A stretch of DNA of 64,000 nt from Parasphingorhabdus cellanae (GCF_017498565.1 NZ_CP071794.1:558001-622000), one strand, 5' to 3'. Shown: positions 25,674 to 34,620, counted from the stretch's first letter. The notes: a model not told the origin generated them from the sequence alone. Numbers and translations: made by a program.

Positions 25674-26172
25674 ACTCAACAAGGGCGCGAATTGGAGCGA
25701 TGAGATTGATTGGCAGGAACGAAGCGAAAAGGCTTCAACTGCCGCGCTTTCGGTATCTTCTTACGGCCAACTGGCTCAGCAAAATTTCGCCTTGGAGATC
25801 AGTGTAAAGTTGTCTGACAATGATGAAGTCCAACAACTCAACGCCGCTTATCGCGGTAAAGACAAACCAACCAATGTTCTATCCTTCCCTCTAGTGCCGC
25901 ATGACCTTCTGCAATCCCTGTCTAATAGCGATGATGGCGAAGTGCTGCTCGGCGATATCATCATGGCGCATGATGTTTGCGCTCAAGAGGCAGATGAAAA
26001 ATCGATAACGATGGCCGACTATATGTCGCACCTGTTGGTCCATGGCGTTTTGCATTTATTAGGCTATGATCACGAAACAGAAGCAGACGCTTTGATTATG
26101 GAAGCTTTGGAAGTAAGAGCGCTCCAAAATTTGAGCATTGCCAACCCTTATATCGATCGACATACGGAATGA
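25660..26172 (+). CDS. ybeY: Endoribonuclease YbeY (rRNA maturation factor)
   Basis: YbeY is a zinc-dependent RNase needed for 16S rRNA 3' maturation and ribosome quality control. The triad motif HGVLHLLGYDHETEAD is present near residue 120-135, with H-x3-H-x5-H intact, and the central TNVLSFPL is typical. An ATG at 25648 is in frame, but ATG at 25660 has AAGG five bases upstream and gives the usual MLRIEL-type start (170 aa). It overlaps phoH and abuts corC with no gap. Confidence 0.93.
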   Translation: MLRIELNKGANWSDEIDWQERSEKASTAALSVSSYGQLAQQNFALEISVKLSDNDEVQQLNAAYRGKDKPTNVLSFPLVPHDLLQSLSNSDDGEVLLGDIIMAHDVCAQEADEKSITMADYMSHLLVHGVLHLLGYDHETEADALIMEALEVRALQNLSIANPYIDRHTE

Positions 26173-27144
26173 GTGACGAAGAATAGAAATATGCCAGAAG
26201 ATAATAATAACAACGGGAGCGGCGGGCGATCTTCATCCACGCCTCTTAACGAGGATGATGAACCGGGGCGAATATGGCGCAGCCTGAAAGCCATGGTTTT
26301 CGGGGAAGCGGAGGATAACTCGCTACGCGCGCAACTCGAAGAGGTCATCGACGAACATGAAAGCGATGGCGAAACCGACAAAAACGGCGATCCGGACATC
26401 TCTCCGGTTGAGCTCGAAATGCTGCGTAACCTGCTCCAGTTTAGCGACCACCGGGTGGATGACGTAGCTGTCCCACGAGCAGATATAATCGCAATTGAGG
26501 AAAATGCTCCCTTCAGCGAATATGTCGAAATATTCTCAGAACATGGGCATAGCCGTATCCCGGTATATCGCGATAATCTCGATACGATAATCGGGATGAT
26601 CCATATCAAGGACATCTTCGCGCTGGTCGCAAAGGGCGGTACACCACCGACCGATATAACACCCTATCTCCGCCAACCCAGATTTGTTCCAGAATCAATG
26701 GGGGTATTGGATTTACTTGCAGAAATGCGGGCAACTCGAACCCATTTGGCAATTATTTTTGACGAATATAACGGGACGGAAGGCCTCGTTACGATCGAAG
26801 ATCTTGTTGAAGAGATTGTCGGCGATATTGAAGACGAACATGACGATGAACCAGTCCCGATGCTAAAACCACTAGATGGCGGAATTTGGGAAGCAGATGC
26901 GCGCGCAGAGTTGGAAGATGTCGGTGAGGAAATTGATCCGGCCTTGGCCGAGATTGACGAAGACATTGATACAATTGGCGGCCTTTCGTTTGTTTTAGCC
27001 GGGCATATTCCAAAAACTGGTGAAATGTTGGACCATCCCAGCGGCTGGCAGCTTCAAATATTAGAAGCCGATGATCGCCGTGTGACCAAGCTGCGCTTGT
27101 TGCCGCCTAACCCCGATATGGCTGCTGCTGATCACATAGGTTGA
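26173..27144 (+). CDS. CorC/HlyC family CBS-domain protein
   Basis: This 323-aa cytoplasmic protein has an N-terminal polar, Asn/Gly-rich tail (1-25) and a tandem CBS pair (about 90-215; VPRADIIAIEEN, HSRIPVYRDNLDTIIGMIHIKDIF). A C-terminal CorC_HlyC transporter-associated domain occupies about 230-315. Relatives are linked to magnesium/cobalt efflux or were named hemolysins. It lacks the membrane DUF21 domain, so it is the soluble CorC form. GTG at 26173 directly follows the ybeY stop; ATG at 26191 is an equally possible start. It ends the conserved fur-to-corC run and overlaps the MOSC gene tail to tail by 13 bases. Confidence 0.9.
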   Translation: MTKNRNMPEDNNNNGSGGRSSSTPLNEDDEPGRIWRSLKAMVFGEAEDNSLRAQLEEVIDEHESDGETDKNGDPDISPVELEMLRNLLQFSDHRVDDVAVPRADIIAIEENAPFSEYVEIFSEHGHSRIPVYRDNLDTIIGMIHIKDIFALVAKGGTPPTDITPYLRQPRFVPESMGVLDLLAEMRATRTHLAIIFDEYNGTEGLVTIEDLVEEIVGDIEDEHDDEPVPMLKPLDGGIWEADARAELEDVGEEIDPALAEIDEDIDTIGGLSFVLAGHIPKTGEMLDHPSGWQLQILEADDRRVTKLRLLPPNPDMAAADHIG

Positions 27145-27794
27145 ATATCTGCCAGTTGAGCGGCGCGTTTGCGCCATGTTTCGGCCAATACCGGTATATT
27201 CGATAACGCACGCAATTCTGCCCCCTGCCCTTTATGTTTGCCGCCGATGATTAAACCAAATAGTCGGTCAAGCGGCCAATCGGGATGATGACGGTCTTGC
27301 TGGATCATATCATCCCCTGCACGAACCTTTCCAGTCTCTAACACTCTAAAGTAACTGCCAGATTTTCTTGTTTTGATTACCGTTTTCAAGACGTCCGGAT
27401 GTCCAAAATGATGATTGAGCTTCCAGCATGGTTGCCGCGCATGACTGCACTCTATCAAGGCTTCACCAACACGAAAAACATCGCCTAAACACAGCTTATC
27501 CTCAGTTAGCCCAGAACAACTAAAGTTTTCGCCAAAAGCTCCGGGGCGATTCAAAATGTCGAGATCCGGATATTTATCTTTCCAAAATTCGTAATGCTCA
27601 ACAGGATAAAGATGCACTGCCTTATCTCGGCCGCCATGATGCAACGGATCAGCGACTTGATTGCCTGCCAAGCCAAGTGGCCCCAGAACAATTGCCTGAT
27701 CGACTAGCTGCTTGGCTATCGCGCTCATCTCGCCATCTTCGCGAAATGGCTTGGGAGTGCCAATTAAAAGGTTATCAAGCTTTGTTTCAATCAT
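27132..27794 (-). CDS. MOSC domain protein, YiiM family
   Basis: This 220-aa protein has an N-terminal MOSC domain (about 25-165) and a C-terminal three-helix 3-alpha domain (about 170-215), the YiiM architecture. The MOSC cysteine that binds the molybdenum cofactor sulfur is in HARQPCWKLNHHFG, near residue 124, and HHGGRDKAVHLYP and GAFGENFS are conserved. YiiM of E. coli reduces N-hydroxylated purines and related compounds. The moa genes at 8-9 kb would supply molybdopterin, though they are not linked. It converges with corC. Confidence 0.9.
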   Translation of the reverse strand: MIETKLDNLLIGTPKPFREDGEMSAIAKQLVDQAIVLGPLGLAGNQVADPLHHGGRDKAVHLYPVEHYEFWKDKYPDLDILNRPGAFGENFSCSGLTEDKLCLGDVFRVGEALIECSHARQPCWKLNHHFGHPDVLKTVIKTRKSGSYFRVLETGKVRAGDDMIQQDRHHPDWPLDRLFGLIIGGKHKGQGAELRALSNIPVLAETWRKRAAQLADIQPM

Positions 27795-27858
27795 TTACTA
27801 CAGCTAACGACCCAAGTTCATATTGGCAATTTCCGTTTGATTATGCTTGAAGGCGCGA

Positions 27859-29040
27859 ATGGAAATAAGTGACCTTCGCATTGCCTTATATAGTGGCAAT
27901 TATAATTTTGTGCGCGATGGTGCCAATCAGGCTTTAAATCGGCTAGCGGAATATCTACTCCGCAAAGGGGCTGCTGTGCGGGTTTATTCGCCCACAACGG
28001 ATACCCCGGCTTTTGAACCAACCGGTGATTTGATCAGCGTGCCATCCTTTGCCTTTCCCGGACGTGGTGAGTATCGTTTTCCGACTCATATTTCCAGCAG
28101 TGCAAAGAGTGATCTTGCTGAATTCAATCCGAATATAATCCAGATTTCGAGCCCCGACAGAGTCGGTCACCGGATGGTCAGCTGGGCACGGAAAAAAGAT
28201 ATTCCTGTACTTGCATCCGTTCATACCCGGTTTGAAACCTATCCGCGCTACTACAACCTGGCCTTTTTGGAACCAGTAATCGAAGCGATATTGCGTCGTC
28301 TTTACCGCCGCTGCGATGCACTTGTCGCGCCATCGGAGTCGATGGCACAGGTCCTGCGCCAACAACGGATGAACTATGATGTCGGGATATGGTCGCGCGG
28401 CGTCGATAAGGATGTCTTTAGTCCGTCAAAGCGGGATATGTCCTGGCGTCAATCCTTTGGCATCACTGATGATGAGCCGGTTATTGGTTTTCTTGGCCGA
28501 TTGGTGATGGAAAAGGGACTCGACGTGTTTTCCGATACGATCGATGAATTGAAACGGCGCGGGATCAAGCACCGGGTCATCATTATCGGCGAAGGCCCGG
28601 CGAAGCAATGGTTTGAAGAGCGGATGGACAATGCGATTTTTGCTGGTTTTCAGCAAGGACATGATCTTGGCCGTGCGGTTGCGAGCATGGATATGCTGTT
28701 CAACCCATCAGTTACTGAAACCTTTGGTAATGTAACACTTGAAGCCATGGCATGCGGCCTGCCCGTCGTTGCCGCCAAAGCAACTGGTAGCCAAAGCCTC
28801 GTTAAAGATAAAGAATCCGGTATGCTGGTGACACCGGGTGCAATACAGGACTTTGCCGATGTTCTTCAGCTTTACTGCCAGGATGAAGCCATTCGAAAAA
28901 TCCACGGTTCAGCTGGCGAAAAACGCGCCGACCAATTCAGCTGGGACCAGATTAATCAGACTGTGGCCGAAACGTATATCCGCCTGATCCGGCAACGTCA
29001 GTCCGGACAGAGCCCGATCAAACAGGCTGCGGTGCGCTAG
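27859..29040 (+). CDS. Glycosyltransferase family 4 protein
   Basis: This GT-B retaining glycosyltransferase is about 393 aa. The N-terminal acceptor domain begins IALYSGNYNFVRDGANQAL; the C-terminal nucleotide-sugar domain has GFLGRLVMEKGLD. The E-x7-E-type motif TETFGNVTLEAMACGLPVV lies near 295. It resembles the MgtA/SqdX-like group that decorates glycolipids, so a membrane glycolipid product is plausible but unproven. A TTG at 27847 is in frame, but ATG at 27859 follows AAGGCGCGA and is preferred. No other envelope sugar genes are adjacent. Confidence 0.87.
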   Translation: MEISDLRIALYSGNYNFVRDGANQALNRLAEYLLRKGAAVRVYSPTTDTPAFEPTGDLISVPSFAFPGRGEYRFPTHISSSAKSDLAEFNPNIIQISSPDRVGHRMVSWARKKDIPVLASVHTRFETYPRYYNLAFLEPVIEAILRRLYRRCDALVAPSESMAQVLRQQRMNYDVGIWSRGVDKDVFSPSKRDMSWRQSFGITDDEPVIGFLGRLVMEKGLDVFSDTIDELKRRGIKHRVIIIGEGPAKQWFEERMDNAIFAGFQQGHDLGRAVASMDMLFNPSVTETFGNVTLEAMACGLPVVAAKATGSQSLVKDKESGMLVTPGAIQDFADVLQLYCQDEAIRKIHGSAGEKRADQFSWDQINQTVAETYIRLIRQRQSGQSPIKQAAVR

Positions 29041-29046
29041 ATCCGC

Positions 29047-29508
29047 TTATCGCAAGATACCCTTCGCGGTCATCGTGCGAGAATACCAGATCAACAAAAT
29101 GATCGATAACCAGATCAAGGCGGTAAAAACCCAGATGCCGGGCGAGCTTAGACTTGGCGGCATATCAGCTGTCATCTGATAAATTGAGGATCCTATTAAT
29201 CCGGCCAAGGATATTGCGAACGCGACGATGGCATGGCGGCTGCGGAATAATATCAGCAAAGAGCCAATAAGGGCACCCCAAACACCAAGCGCCCAAACTG
29301 CGTCGGCCCAAGCCGGAAAAGCGTAAAAATAGTCGAGCTGTTCAGGGGTGAAACCACTCATGTAAGACTCATTGCGCGTTTGCGTCATCGTATAGTCAAG
29401 CGCTCCGCCAAAATTCCAAATTGTAGCAACGATGCCAACAACCCATAAGTGCCATGGCGTCGCTGGTCTATGACCGCTTTCAATTGCGGTTTCCACTGTT
29501 TCAGACAT
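29047..29508 (-). CDS. Four-helix membrane protein, unknown function
   Basis: This 153-aa integral membrane protein has four predicted helices (about 20-42, 66-88, 93-112 and 124-143). It has a conserved-looking loop between the first two, YTMTQTRNESYMSGFTPEQLDYFYAFPAW. The polar, aromatic loop suggests a ligand or interaction site. I recognise this as a repeatedly occurring hypothetical in proteobacteria, but I know of no function. It converges with the glycosyltransferase, 6 bases apart. Confidence 0.75.
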   Translation of the reverse strand: MSETVETAIESGHRPATPWHLWVVGIVATIWNFGGALDYTMTQTRNESYMSGFTPEQLDYFYAFPAWADAVWALGVWGALIGSLLILFRSRHAIVAFAISLAGLIGSSIYQMTADMPPSLSSPGIWVFTALIWLSIILLIWYSRTMTAKGILR

Positions 29509-29624
29509 GTTTTCCCTCCCTGTTCTCCAAAGACATCATATCACGAGCTGTGCTGACAACAAAATTTAGCGGAAGCACAGGAACATGCTGGTTTTCAGAC
29601 CAGAAAATGCCATAACAACACCCA

Positions 29625-30947
29625 ATGGAAGATTTTTTCGCCACCGATGACGCTCAGACTGATCAGGACGTGATCCCGGCCAATGCACCATTGGCCGAAC
29701 AGCTCAGGCCGCGAAACCTTGAGGATGTAGTTGGCCAGGATCATCTGGTGGGAAAAAACGGGGCATTGAAACGCATGATCGTGGCCGGAAAGCTGTCTTC
29801 GATCATTTTCTGGGGTCCACCAGGAACCGGCAAAACGAGCTTGGCTCGGTTGCTCGCCAATGAAACGGAGTTGCATTTTCACGCGATATCAGCCGTTTTT
29901 TCCGGTGTCGCCGATCTAAAAAAGGTTTTCGCAGAGGCCGAGAAGCGACAAAGGATCGGCAAGCAAACCCTGCTATTCGTGGACGAAATCCATCGCTTCA
30001 ATCGCTCTCAACAAGATAGCTTCCTGCCCTATGTCGAGAAAGGCACAGTTATACTCGTTGGGGCAACTACAGAAAATCCGTCGTTTGAACTCAATGCCGC
30101 CCTGCTCAGTCGTACGCAGGTATTGATCCTCAATCGTCTGGATAGCGTTGCTCTCGGTCAGCTTTTGACCAAGGCCGAAGAATTGACAGGCCGTCCTTTA
30201 CCCGTGACCGATGGCGCACGAGATGCTTTAATCGCTAGCGCAGATGGTGATGGTCGCTTTCTCCTCAACCAGGCCGAAACGCTGTTTTCGCTCGAAATTG
30301 AGAAACCGCTTGATTCTGCTGCTCTCGCGGAGCTGCTCCACCGACGCATGGCCGTCTATGATAAAGACCGCGAAGGCCACTATAACCTGATATCCGCTTT
30401 GCATAAATCGCTGCGTGGTTCTGACCCCCAAGCGGCGCTCTATTATTTGGCGCGTATGTTGGTGGCGGGCGAAGAACCGCTCTATGTCCTTCGACGCATT
30501 GTTCGCTTTGCGAGTGAGGATATAGGATTGGCTGATCCACAGGCGTTGGTGCAGGCGCTTGCCGCAAAAGATGCCTATGATTTTCTCGGGAGCCCGGAAG
30601 GCGAACTCGCCATAGCGCAGGCTTGCCTCTATTGCGCCACAGCCCCTAAATCCAACGCCGCTTACAAAGCTCAGAAATCTGCCTGGAAATCAGCGAAAAA
30701 GACGGGATCTTTAGTGCCGCCCCAAAATATCCTCAACGCGCCAACTCAGCTGATGAAGGACATCGGTTATGGCGAAGGATATAGCTATGACCATGAGAGC
30801 ACTGAAGGCTTTTCGGGCGACAATTATTGGCCAGAAGAGATGGAGCCAGAGCGATTTTACGATCCGGTCGATCGCGGATTTGAACGTAAAATCCGTGAAC
30901 GGTTGGACTATTGGGAGAATTTAAGACGTGAAATGGCACGCTCATAA
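29625..30947 (+). CDS. rarA: Replication-associated recombination protein A (RarA/MgsA)
   Basis: RarA is an AAA+ ATPase related to clamp loaders (WRNIP1/Mgs1 family) that acts at stalled replication forks. The 440-aa protein has Walker A GPPGTGKTS (64-72), Walker B LLFVDEIHRFN, and sensor 1 in GATTENPSFE. The C-terminal tetramerisation region is marked by SLRGSDPQAALYYLARML. No standout oddities are seen. It follows a divergent gap of 116 bases. Confidence 0.95.
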   Translation: MEDFFATDDAQTDQDVIPANAPLAEQLRPRNLEDVVGQDHLVGKNGALKRMIVAGKLSSIIFWGPPGTGKTSLARLLANETELHFHAISAVFSGVADLKKVFAEAEKRQRIGKQTLLFVDEIHRFNRSQQDSFLPYVEKGTVILVGATTENPSFELNAALLSRTQVLILNRLDSVALGQLLTKAEELTGRPLPVTDGARDALIASADGDGRFLLNQAETLFSLEIEKPLDSAALAELLHRRMAVYDKDREGHYNLISALHKSLRGSDPQAALYYLARMLVAGEEPLYVLRRIVRFASEDIGLADPQALVQALAAKDAYDFLGSPEGELAIAQACLYCATAPKSNAAYKAQKSAWKSAKKTGSLVPPQNILNAPTQLMKDIGYGEGYSYDHESTEGFSGDNYWPEEMEPERFYDPVDRGFERKIRERLDYWENLRREMARS

Positions 30948-30989
30948 TGTCAATATCGGCAAACCCTGTATCATGAAGGCTAAGGGTTG

Positions 30990-31982
30990 ATGACCAGCAT
31001 CTATCGCGCCGCTACTTGCACCGCTTTAACTGGCCCGGACTCTATCCGGATCAATGAGATAGAGACAAAACCGCTACAAACTGGAGAGGTTCGAATAGCT
31101 GTAAAGGCCGCCGGCTTAAACTTTCCCGACCTGTTAATGACCTATGGCAAATATCAATTCCGCCCCGACCCTCCCTTCGTTCCCGGGCTAGAGGTTGCCG
31201 GCGAGGTAATTGAGATCGCGTCGGATGTGACCGCTTTCGCCATTGGCGATCGCGTAATGGGGGGCAGCAAAGGAAATGGATTTGCAGAACAGATTGTTTT
31301 GCCAGAAACTGCGGCTCGGCCGTTGCCGGAAGCGTTATCGTTCACTGAGGGCGCATGCTGGCACGGCGCAGCTATTACAGCTTGGCATGCCTTAAACGAC
31401 AAAGCCGCTTTGCGTGCCGAAGAAACTATCCTCATATTGGGGGCGAGCGGAGGCGTTGGAATGGCTGCTGTCAAACTTGCCAAGCACAAAGGCGCTGTCG
31501 TGATAGCCACTGGTTCTAACAACACAAAGCGCACAGCAATTGAGGAGGCCGGAGTAGACCACAGCCTTGATCCCGCCGACCCTAAGCTCGCCGCCAAAGT
31601 GAAAGCCTTGACCGATGGCAAAGGCGTTGATGTGGTATTCGATCCCGTCGGCGGCGACTTGGCAATAACCGCAACCCGATCCATCAGCTGGGGCGGTCGG
31701 TATCTCATCGTTGGCTTTGCCAGCGGAGACATTCCTGCGTTCCCAGCGAACCATGCGCTGATCAAAGGCTATAGTCTTATCGGACTGCGCGCCGGTGAAA
31801 GCGCCAGGCGTGATCGGGACCTAGCTGAGCGCAGCGAGCAGGCGCTGAGTAGCCTGGCAGCCGAAGGGGTGATGCGGCCCCACATTTCACATAGCTTTAC
31901 GCTCGACAATGCGGCTGATGCTTTGCGCATCTTGGAACAAAGAGCCGTCATTGGACGTGCTGTGATCGACATGACGCTTTGA
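30990..31982 (+). CDS. NADPH:quinone oxidoreductase family protein (zinc-independent MDR)
   Basis: This cytoplasmic medium-chain dehydrogenase/reductase is about 330 aa. It lacks the catalytic-zinc residues of alcohol dehydrogenases and has the quinone reductase layout. The catalytic domain (FPDLLMTYGKYQ, FVPGLEVAGEV) is followed by a Rossmann domain with ILGASGGVGMAAVKLAK (about 145-161) and VDVVFDPVGGD. Likely reactions are two-electron reduction of quinones or enones with NADPH. A TTG three bases upstream is possible; ATG at 30990 is chosen. The gene lies 42 bases after rarA. Confidence 0.9.
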   Translation: MTSIYRAATCTALTGPDSIRINEIETKPLQTGEVRIAVKAAGLNFPDLLMTYGKYQFRPDPPFVPGLEVAGEVIEIASDVTAFAIGDRVMGGSKGNGFAEQIVLPETAARPLPEALSFTEGACWHGAAITAWHALNDKAALRAEETILILGASGGVGMAAVKLAKHKGAVVIATGSNNTKRTAIEEAGVDHSLDPADPKLAAKVKALTDGKGVDVVFDPVGGDLAITATRSISWGGRYLIVGFASGDIPAFPANHALIKGYSLIGLRAGESARRDRDLAERSEQALSSLAAEGVMRPHISHSFTLDNAADALRILEQRAVIGRAVIDMTL

Positions 31983-32101
31983 TCTTTATTGTGGATAATA
32001 CTTAGTTTTACATCGGTTAGGCCATGTTGCGCACTATCGCTTGGTCAAATAACGTGATATTAACATGATCATACGAACTTGTTCATAATAGGGGAAATTT
32101 A

Positions 32102-33334
32102 ATGGATGGAATGAGAATAGGCAATTATGCGCTCGATACCGAGCTCATGATGGAGTTAGGGGAGAAGGCTGGCCTTGCGCTGCTCGTTCTTCTCGCGACC
32201 TGGTTATTGGCAAAAGCAGCGAAATGGGCTTTCGCCAAACTCGTTGACAACGTTAAATTCCTGCAACGCGATACATCCGCTGGTAGTTCTGTAGGTGAAT
32301 CTCTCGGCAAAATTGTTTCATTGCTAATTTGGCTGTTTGGCTTGCTGATTATATTGCGTGTGCTCGGCCTGGGCGGTGTAGATGCCCCGATACAGACGCT
32401 GTTGAATAGTATTATGTCATTCGTTCCCAATCTCTTGGGCGCTGCGATAATATTCTTCATCGGTTTGGTTGTGGCACGCATTGTACGTGACCTTCTGGTG
32501 ACAACATTGCAGACTGTAGACTTCGACAAATGGGCCAATCGCGGCGGTGTCGACACTGTGACAGGCAATACTCAGATCAGTAAGACTCTAGGCACCATCG
32601 CCTATGTTTTGATCATCATTCCGATCGCAATTCTGTCGCTTGAAGCGCTGCAACTGGAATCTGTTTCTGGTCCAGCCAGCGATATGCTGCGGATGATTCT
32701 TGCCGCTATTCCTAACATTATCGGCGCTGCAATCATTCTCGGCATTGGGTATCTGATCAGCAAATTCGTTGTTCAGATCATCAAGGAAGTTCTGCCGGGT
32801 CTGGGCGTTGATCAATCGGTTGCTGCGATGGACATATTGCCTAGCAGCACATCGCTTACTTCGATCCTGGCGCGTATTGCACAGATTGCGATCATGCTAT
32901 TCTTCGCAATCGCCGCGACGCGCATGTTGGGCTTTGCTGAATTGACGGTCATTCTGGATCAGATTCTGGAACTGGGTGGACGGGTCATCTTTGGCGGCGT
33001 GGTTATCGGTGTTGGCTTCCTGATCGCAAATTTGCTGGCACGGGTTATCGGTGGAACCGGTGAAAGCCCGATGGCGGCAACGATTGTACGCTATGCTGCA
33101 ATCGTGTTGTTCACTTTCATGGGCCTTCAGTTCATGGGTGTCGGTGAGGAAATCGTCGAGATGGCGTTTATGGCGCTCGTCATTGGCGGCGCTGCGGCAG
33201 CGGCCCTGGCCTTTGGCTGGGGTGGTCGAAACGTGGCTGGCAAGGTCTTGGAAGACTTGCACGCCAATCCGCCAAAGCCAAAAGCGCCGGCTGCGCGCAA
33301 ACCGGCAGCGCGCAAACCAGCTGCAAAAAAATAA
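32102..33334 (+). CDS. Mechanosensitive-channel-like membrane protein with TM_helix repeats and basic tail
   Basis: This 410-aa protein has about ten membrane helices arranged as repeats of the conserved TM_helix unit, with the recurrent pattern PNLLGAAIIFFIGLVVARIV and PNIIGAAIILGIGYLISKF. The classic MscS beta domain is not seen, so it is a CmpX-like relative rather than a proven channel. After the last helix a cytoplasmic tail repeats Ala-Arg-Lys-Pro-Ala (PAARKPAARKPAAKK). The ribosome binding site AGGGGA and a terminator downstream make it a single-gene unit. Osmotic or membrane-stress roles are inference. Confidence 0.82.
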   Translation: MDGMRIGNYALDTELMMELGEKAGLALLVLLATWLLAKAAKWAFAKLVDNVKFLQRDTSAGSSVGESLGKIVSLLIWLFGLLIILRVLGLGGVDAPIQTLLNSIMSFVPNLLGAAIIFFIGLVVARIVRDLLVTTLQTVDFDKWANRGGVDTVTGNTQISKTLGTIAYVLIIIPIAILSLEALQLESVSGPASDMLRMILAAIPNIIGAAIILGIGYLISKFVVQIIKEVLPGLGVDQSVAAMDILPSSTSLTSILARIAQIAIMLFFAIAATRMLGFAELTVILDQILELGGRVIFGGVVIGVGFLIANLLARVIGGTGESPMAATIVRYAAIVLFTFMGLQFMGVGEEIVEMAFMALVIGGAAAAALAFGWGGRNVAGKVLEDLHANPPKPKAPAARKPAARKPAAKK

Positions 33335-33356
33335 GCGGACAGACTATAGAAAAGCT

Positions 33357-33390
33357 AAGGGCGGGTCTTTGGGACCTGCCCTTTTCTTTT
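33357..33390 (+). terminator. Rho-independent terminator after the TM_helix-repeat gene
   Basis: An 11-bp stem with one G-T pair (33357-33367 with 33373-33383) and a 5-base loop is followed by TTCTTTT. Confidence 0.85.
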
Positions 33391-33445
33391 GCCTATCTCG
33401 TTCTGCCCATTTCCCTTCAAATGCGAGATGGGTTAGGAATTGATG

Positions 33446-34318
33446 ATGCGCCGCTTCTCTCATTTCACTTGTGTTGACTGGTCTGGTGCCAAGACCGAAC
33501 GACCTGGCGGCATTGCGCTTGCAACGATAGGACCGGACGGACCGCCTGCCCTGCTATCAGCTAACCCCAGATGGTCGCGCGAGAACGTCCGCGATTGGTT
33601 GCTTAAGCTTGCGTTAGAAAAACAGGATATGCTGATCGGTTTTGATCTGTCTATGGCCCTGCCGTTTCATGATGTCGGAAGTTACTTTCCAGAATGGGAA
33701 GCCAGCCCTTCCCATGCAACTGATTTGTGGCAATTGGTTGATACCTTATCCGCCGTCGATCCTTATTTAAACGTTCTGTCATTTCTTGATCACCCCGAAG
33801 CGACACGCCATTTTCGCCATAGCCGCGATCATGTTGGCGACTTGTTTATCGGCGGCACTGGTCGGTTGCGTGTCGTTGAGCAACATCAACGTGAAACCCG
33901 TCAGGCCAATAGCGCCAGTTGTTTCAATCTGGTCGGAGCCGCGCAGGTTGGAAAGTCCAGCCTCACCGGAATGCGAATGCTGCATCAACTAAACGGCGCT
34001 ATTCCGGTTTGGCCGTTCGATCCTATTCCCGATCGCGGGCCGATGATTGTGGAAATCTATACAACGATCGCCGCCCTGGCCGCTGGACTGCCGAAGGGTA
34101 AAAGCAAGATCAGGGACCGTGATGGACTGGAGGCGGCACTTAACGCACTGCAAACGCCTCTACCCGCCATGTTGTCGCGATATGATGATCATAGTACAGA
34201 TGCCCTGATCACCGCGGCATGGCTGAAGAATGCAAGCACAGACATGCGCTTGTGGCATCCGCCCATGCTGACCGATGAAATAGCACAAAAAGAAGGCTGG
34301 ACCTTTGGCATTTTTTGA
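33446..34318 (+). CDS. RNase H-fold-like protein (DUF429-like), unknown function
   Basis: This soluble protein of about 290 aa starts SHFTCVDWSGAK, with D11 on a first beta strand, then GGIALATI. A second acidic site, IGFDLSMALP (D67), follows, then a Glu in MIVEIYTT near 199 and a late Asp in HSTDALITAAWL near 252. This spacing of carboxylates resembles the RNase H-like fold of DUF429 proteins, but no nuclease activity is established. Start: AGGA lies 7 bases before ATG 33446; ATG 33443 is the alternative. It lies between the channel-like gene and tRNA-Thr. I cannot assign a function. Confidence 0.75.
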   Translation: MRRFSHFTCVDWSGAKTERPGGIALATIGPDGPPALLSANPRWSRENVRDWLLKLALEKQDMLIGFDLSMALPFHDVGSYFPEWEASPSHATDLWQLVDTLSAVDPYLNVLSFLDHPEATRHFRHSRDHVGDLFIGGTGRLRVVEQHQRETRQANSASCFNLVGAAQVGKSSLTGMRMLHQLNGAIPVWPFDPIPDRGPMIVEIYTTIAALAAGLPKGKSKIRDRDGLEAALNALQTPLPAMLSRYDDHSTDALITAAWLKNASTDMRLWHPPMLTDEIAQKEGWTFGIF

Positions 34319-34359
34319 AGCAAAGAGCGCTCGTTATTGGCTATAGCCATCAAACCAGC

Positions 34360-34435
34360 GCCGAATTAGCTCAGCTGGTAGAGCAACCGCCTTGTAAGCG
34401 GTAGGTCATCCGTTCGAGTCGGATATTCGGCACCA
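34360..34435 (+). tRNA. tRNA-Thr (anticodon TGT)
   Basis: A complete cloverleaf is present: acceptor GCCGAAT (34360-34366) pairs with ATTCGGC (34425-34431), discriminator A and encoded CCA follow. The anticodon stem ACCGC/GCGGT encloses the loop CTTGTAA, giving anticodon TGT. The T-loop is GTTCGAGTC. Confidence 0.97.
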
Positions 34436-34481
34436 TTTTTTCGGAAGAAGCAATCATCCGGCGGATGATTGCCCGAAAAAA
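34436..34481. repeat. Long imperfect palindrome just after tRNA-Thr
   Basis: A 10-bp perfect stem (GCAATCATCC at 34450-34459 with 34463-34472) has a 3-base loop. The outer arms TTTTTTCGG (34436-34444) and CCGAAAAAA (34473-34481) also pair, with AAGAA bulged on one side. It could fold into a strong hairpin on either strand. It lacks a T tract after the stem, so it is not a standard terminator. Confidence 0.7.
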
Positions 34482-34562
34482 TCCCGACTGCAAAGGAGGG
34501 TGGCTGGAAATAACAGTGACGGCCGCCAAGACCTACAGAGCGGCCCAATTCCAAACGCACCC

Positions 34563-34592
34563 GAACCCTTCGACAAACTAAGGATCAGCGCT
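34563..34592. repeat. Degenerate intergenic repeat remnant
   Basis: The stretch around CCCTTCGACAAACTAAGG, followed by ATCAGCGCTC, resembles a short intergenic repeat (CCTTCGACAAGCTCAGGA-like) that recurs in many sphingomonad genomes. This identification is from memory of the motif, not from copies within the window, and the copy is diverged. Confidence 0.35.
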
Positions 34593-34620
34593 CTTTCGTC
34601 CTTGACAAACCGCCGCCCCA

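Noticed and set aside
31154..31765. 203-codon frame antisense to the quinone oxidoreductase
   Set aside because: The coding strand is unambiguous from the Rossmann motif; the antisense protein is Ser/Pro/Ala-rich, a typical shadow.
34366..34560. 64-aa frame opposite tRNA-Thr
   Set aside because: It overlaps a complete tRNA gene and a palindrome, so it is an accidental frame.
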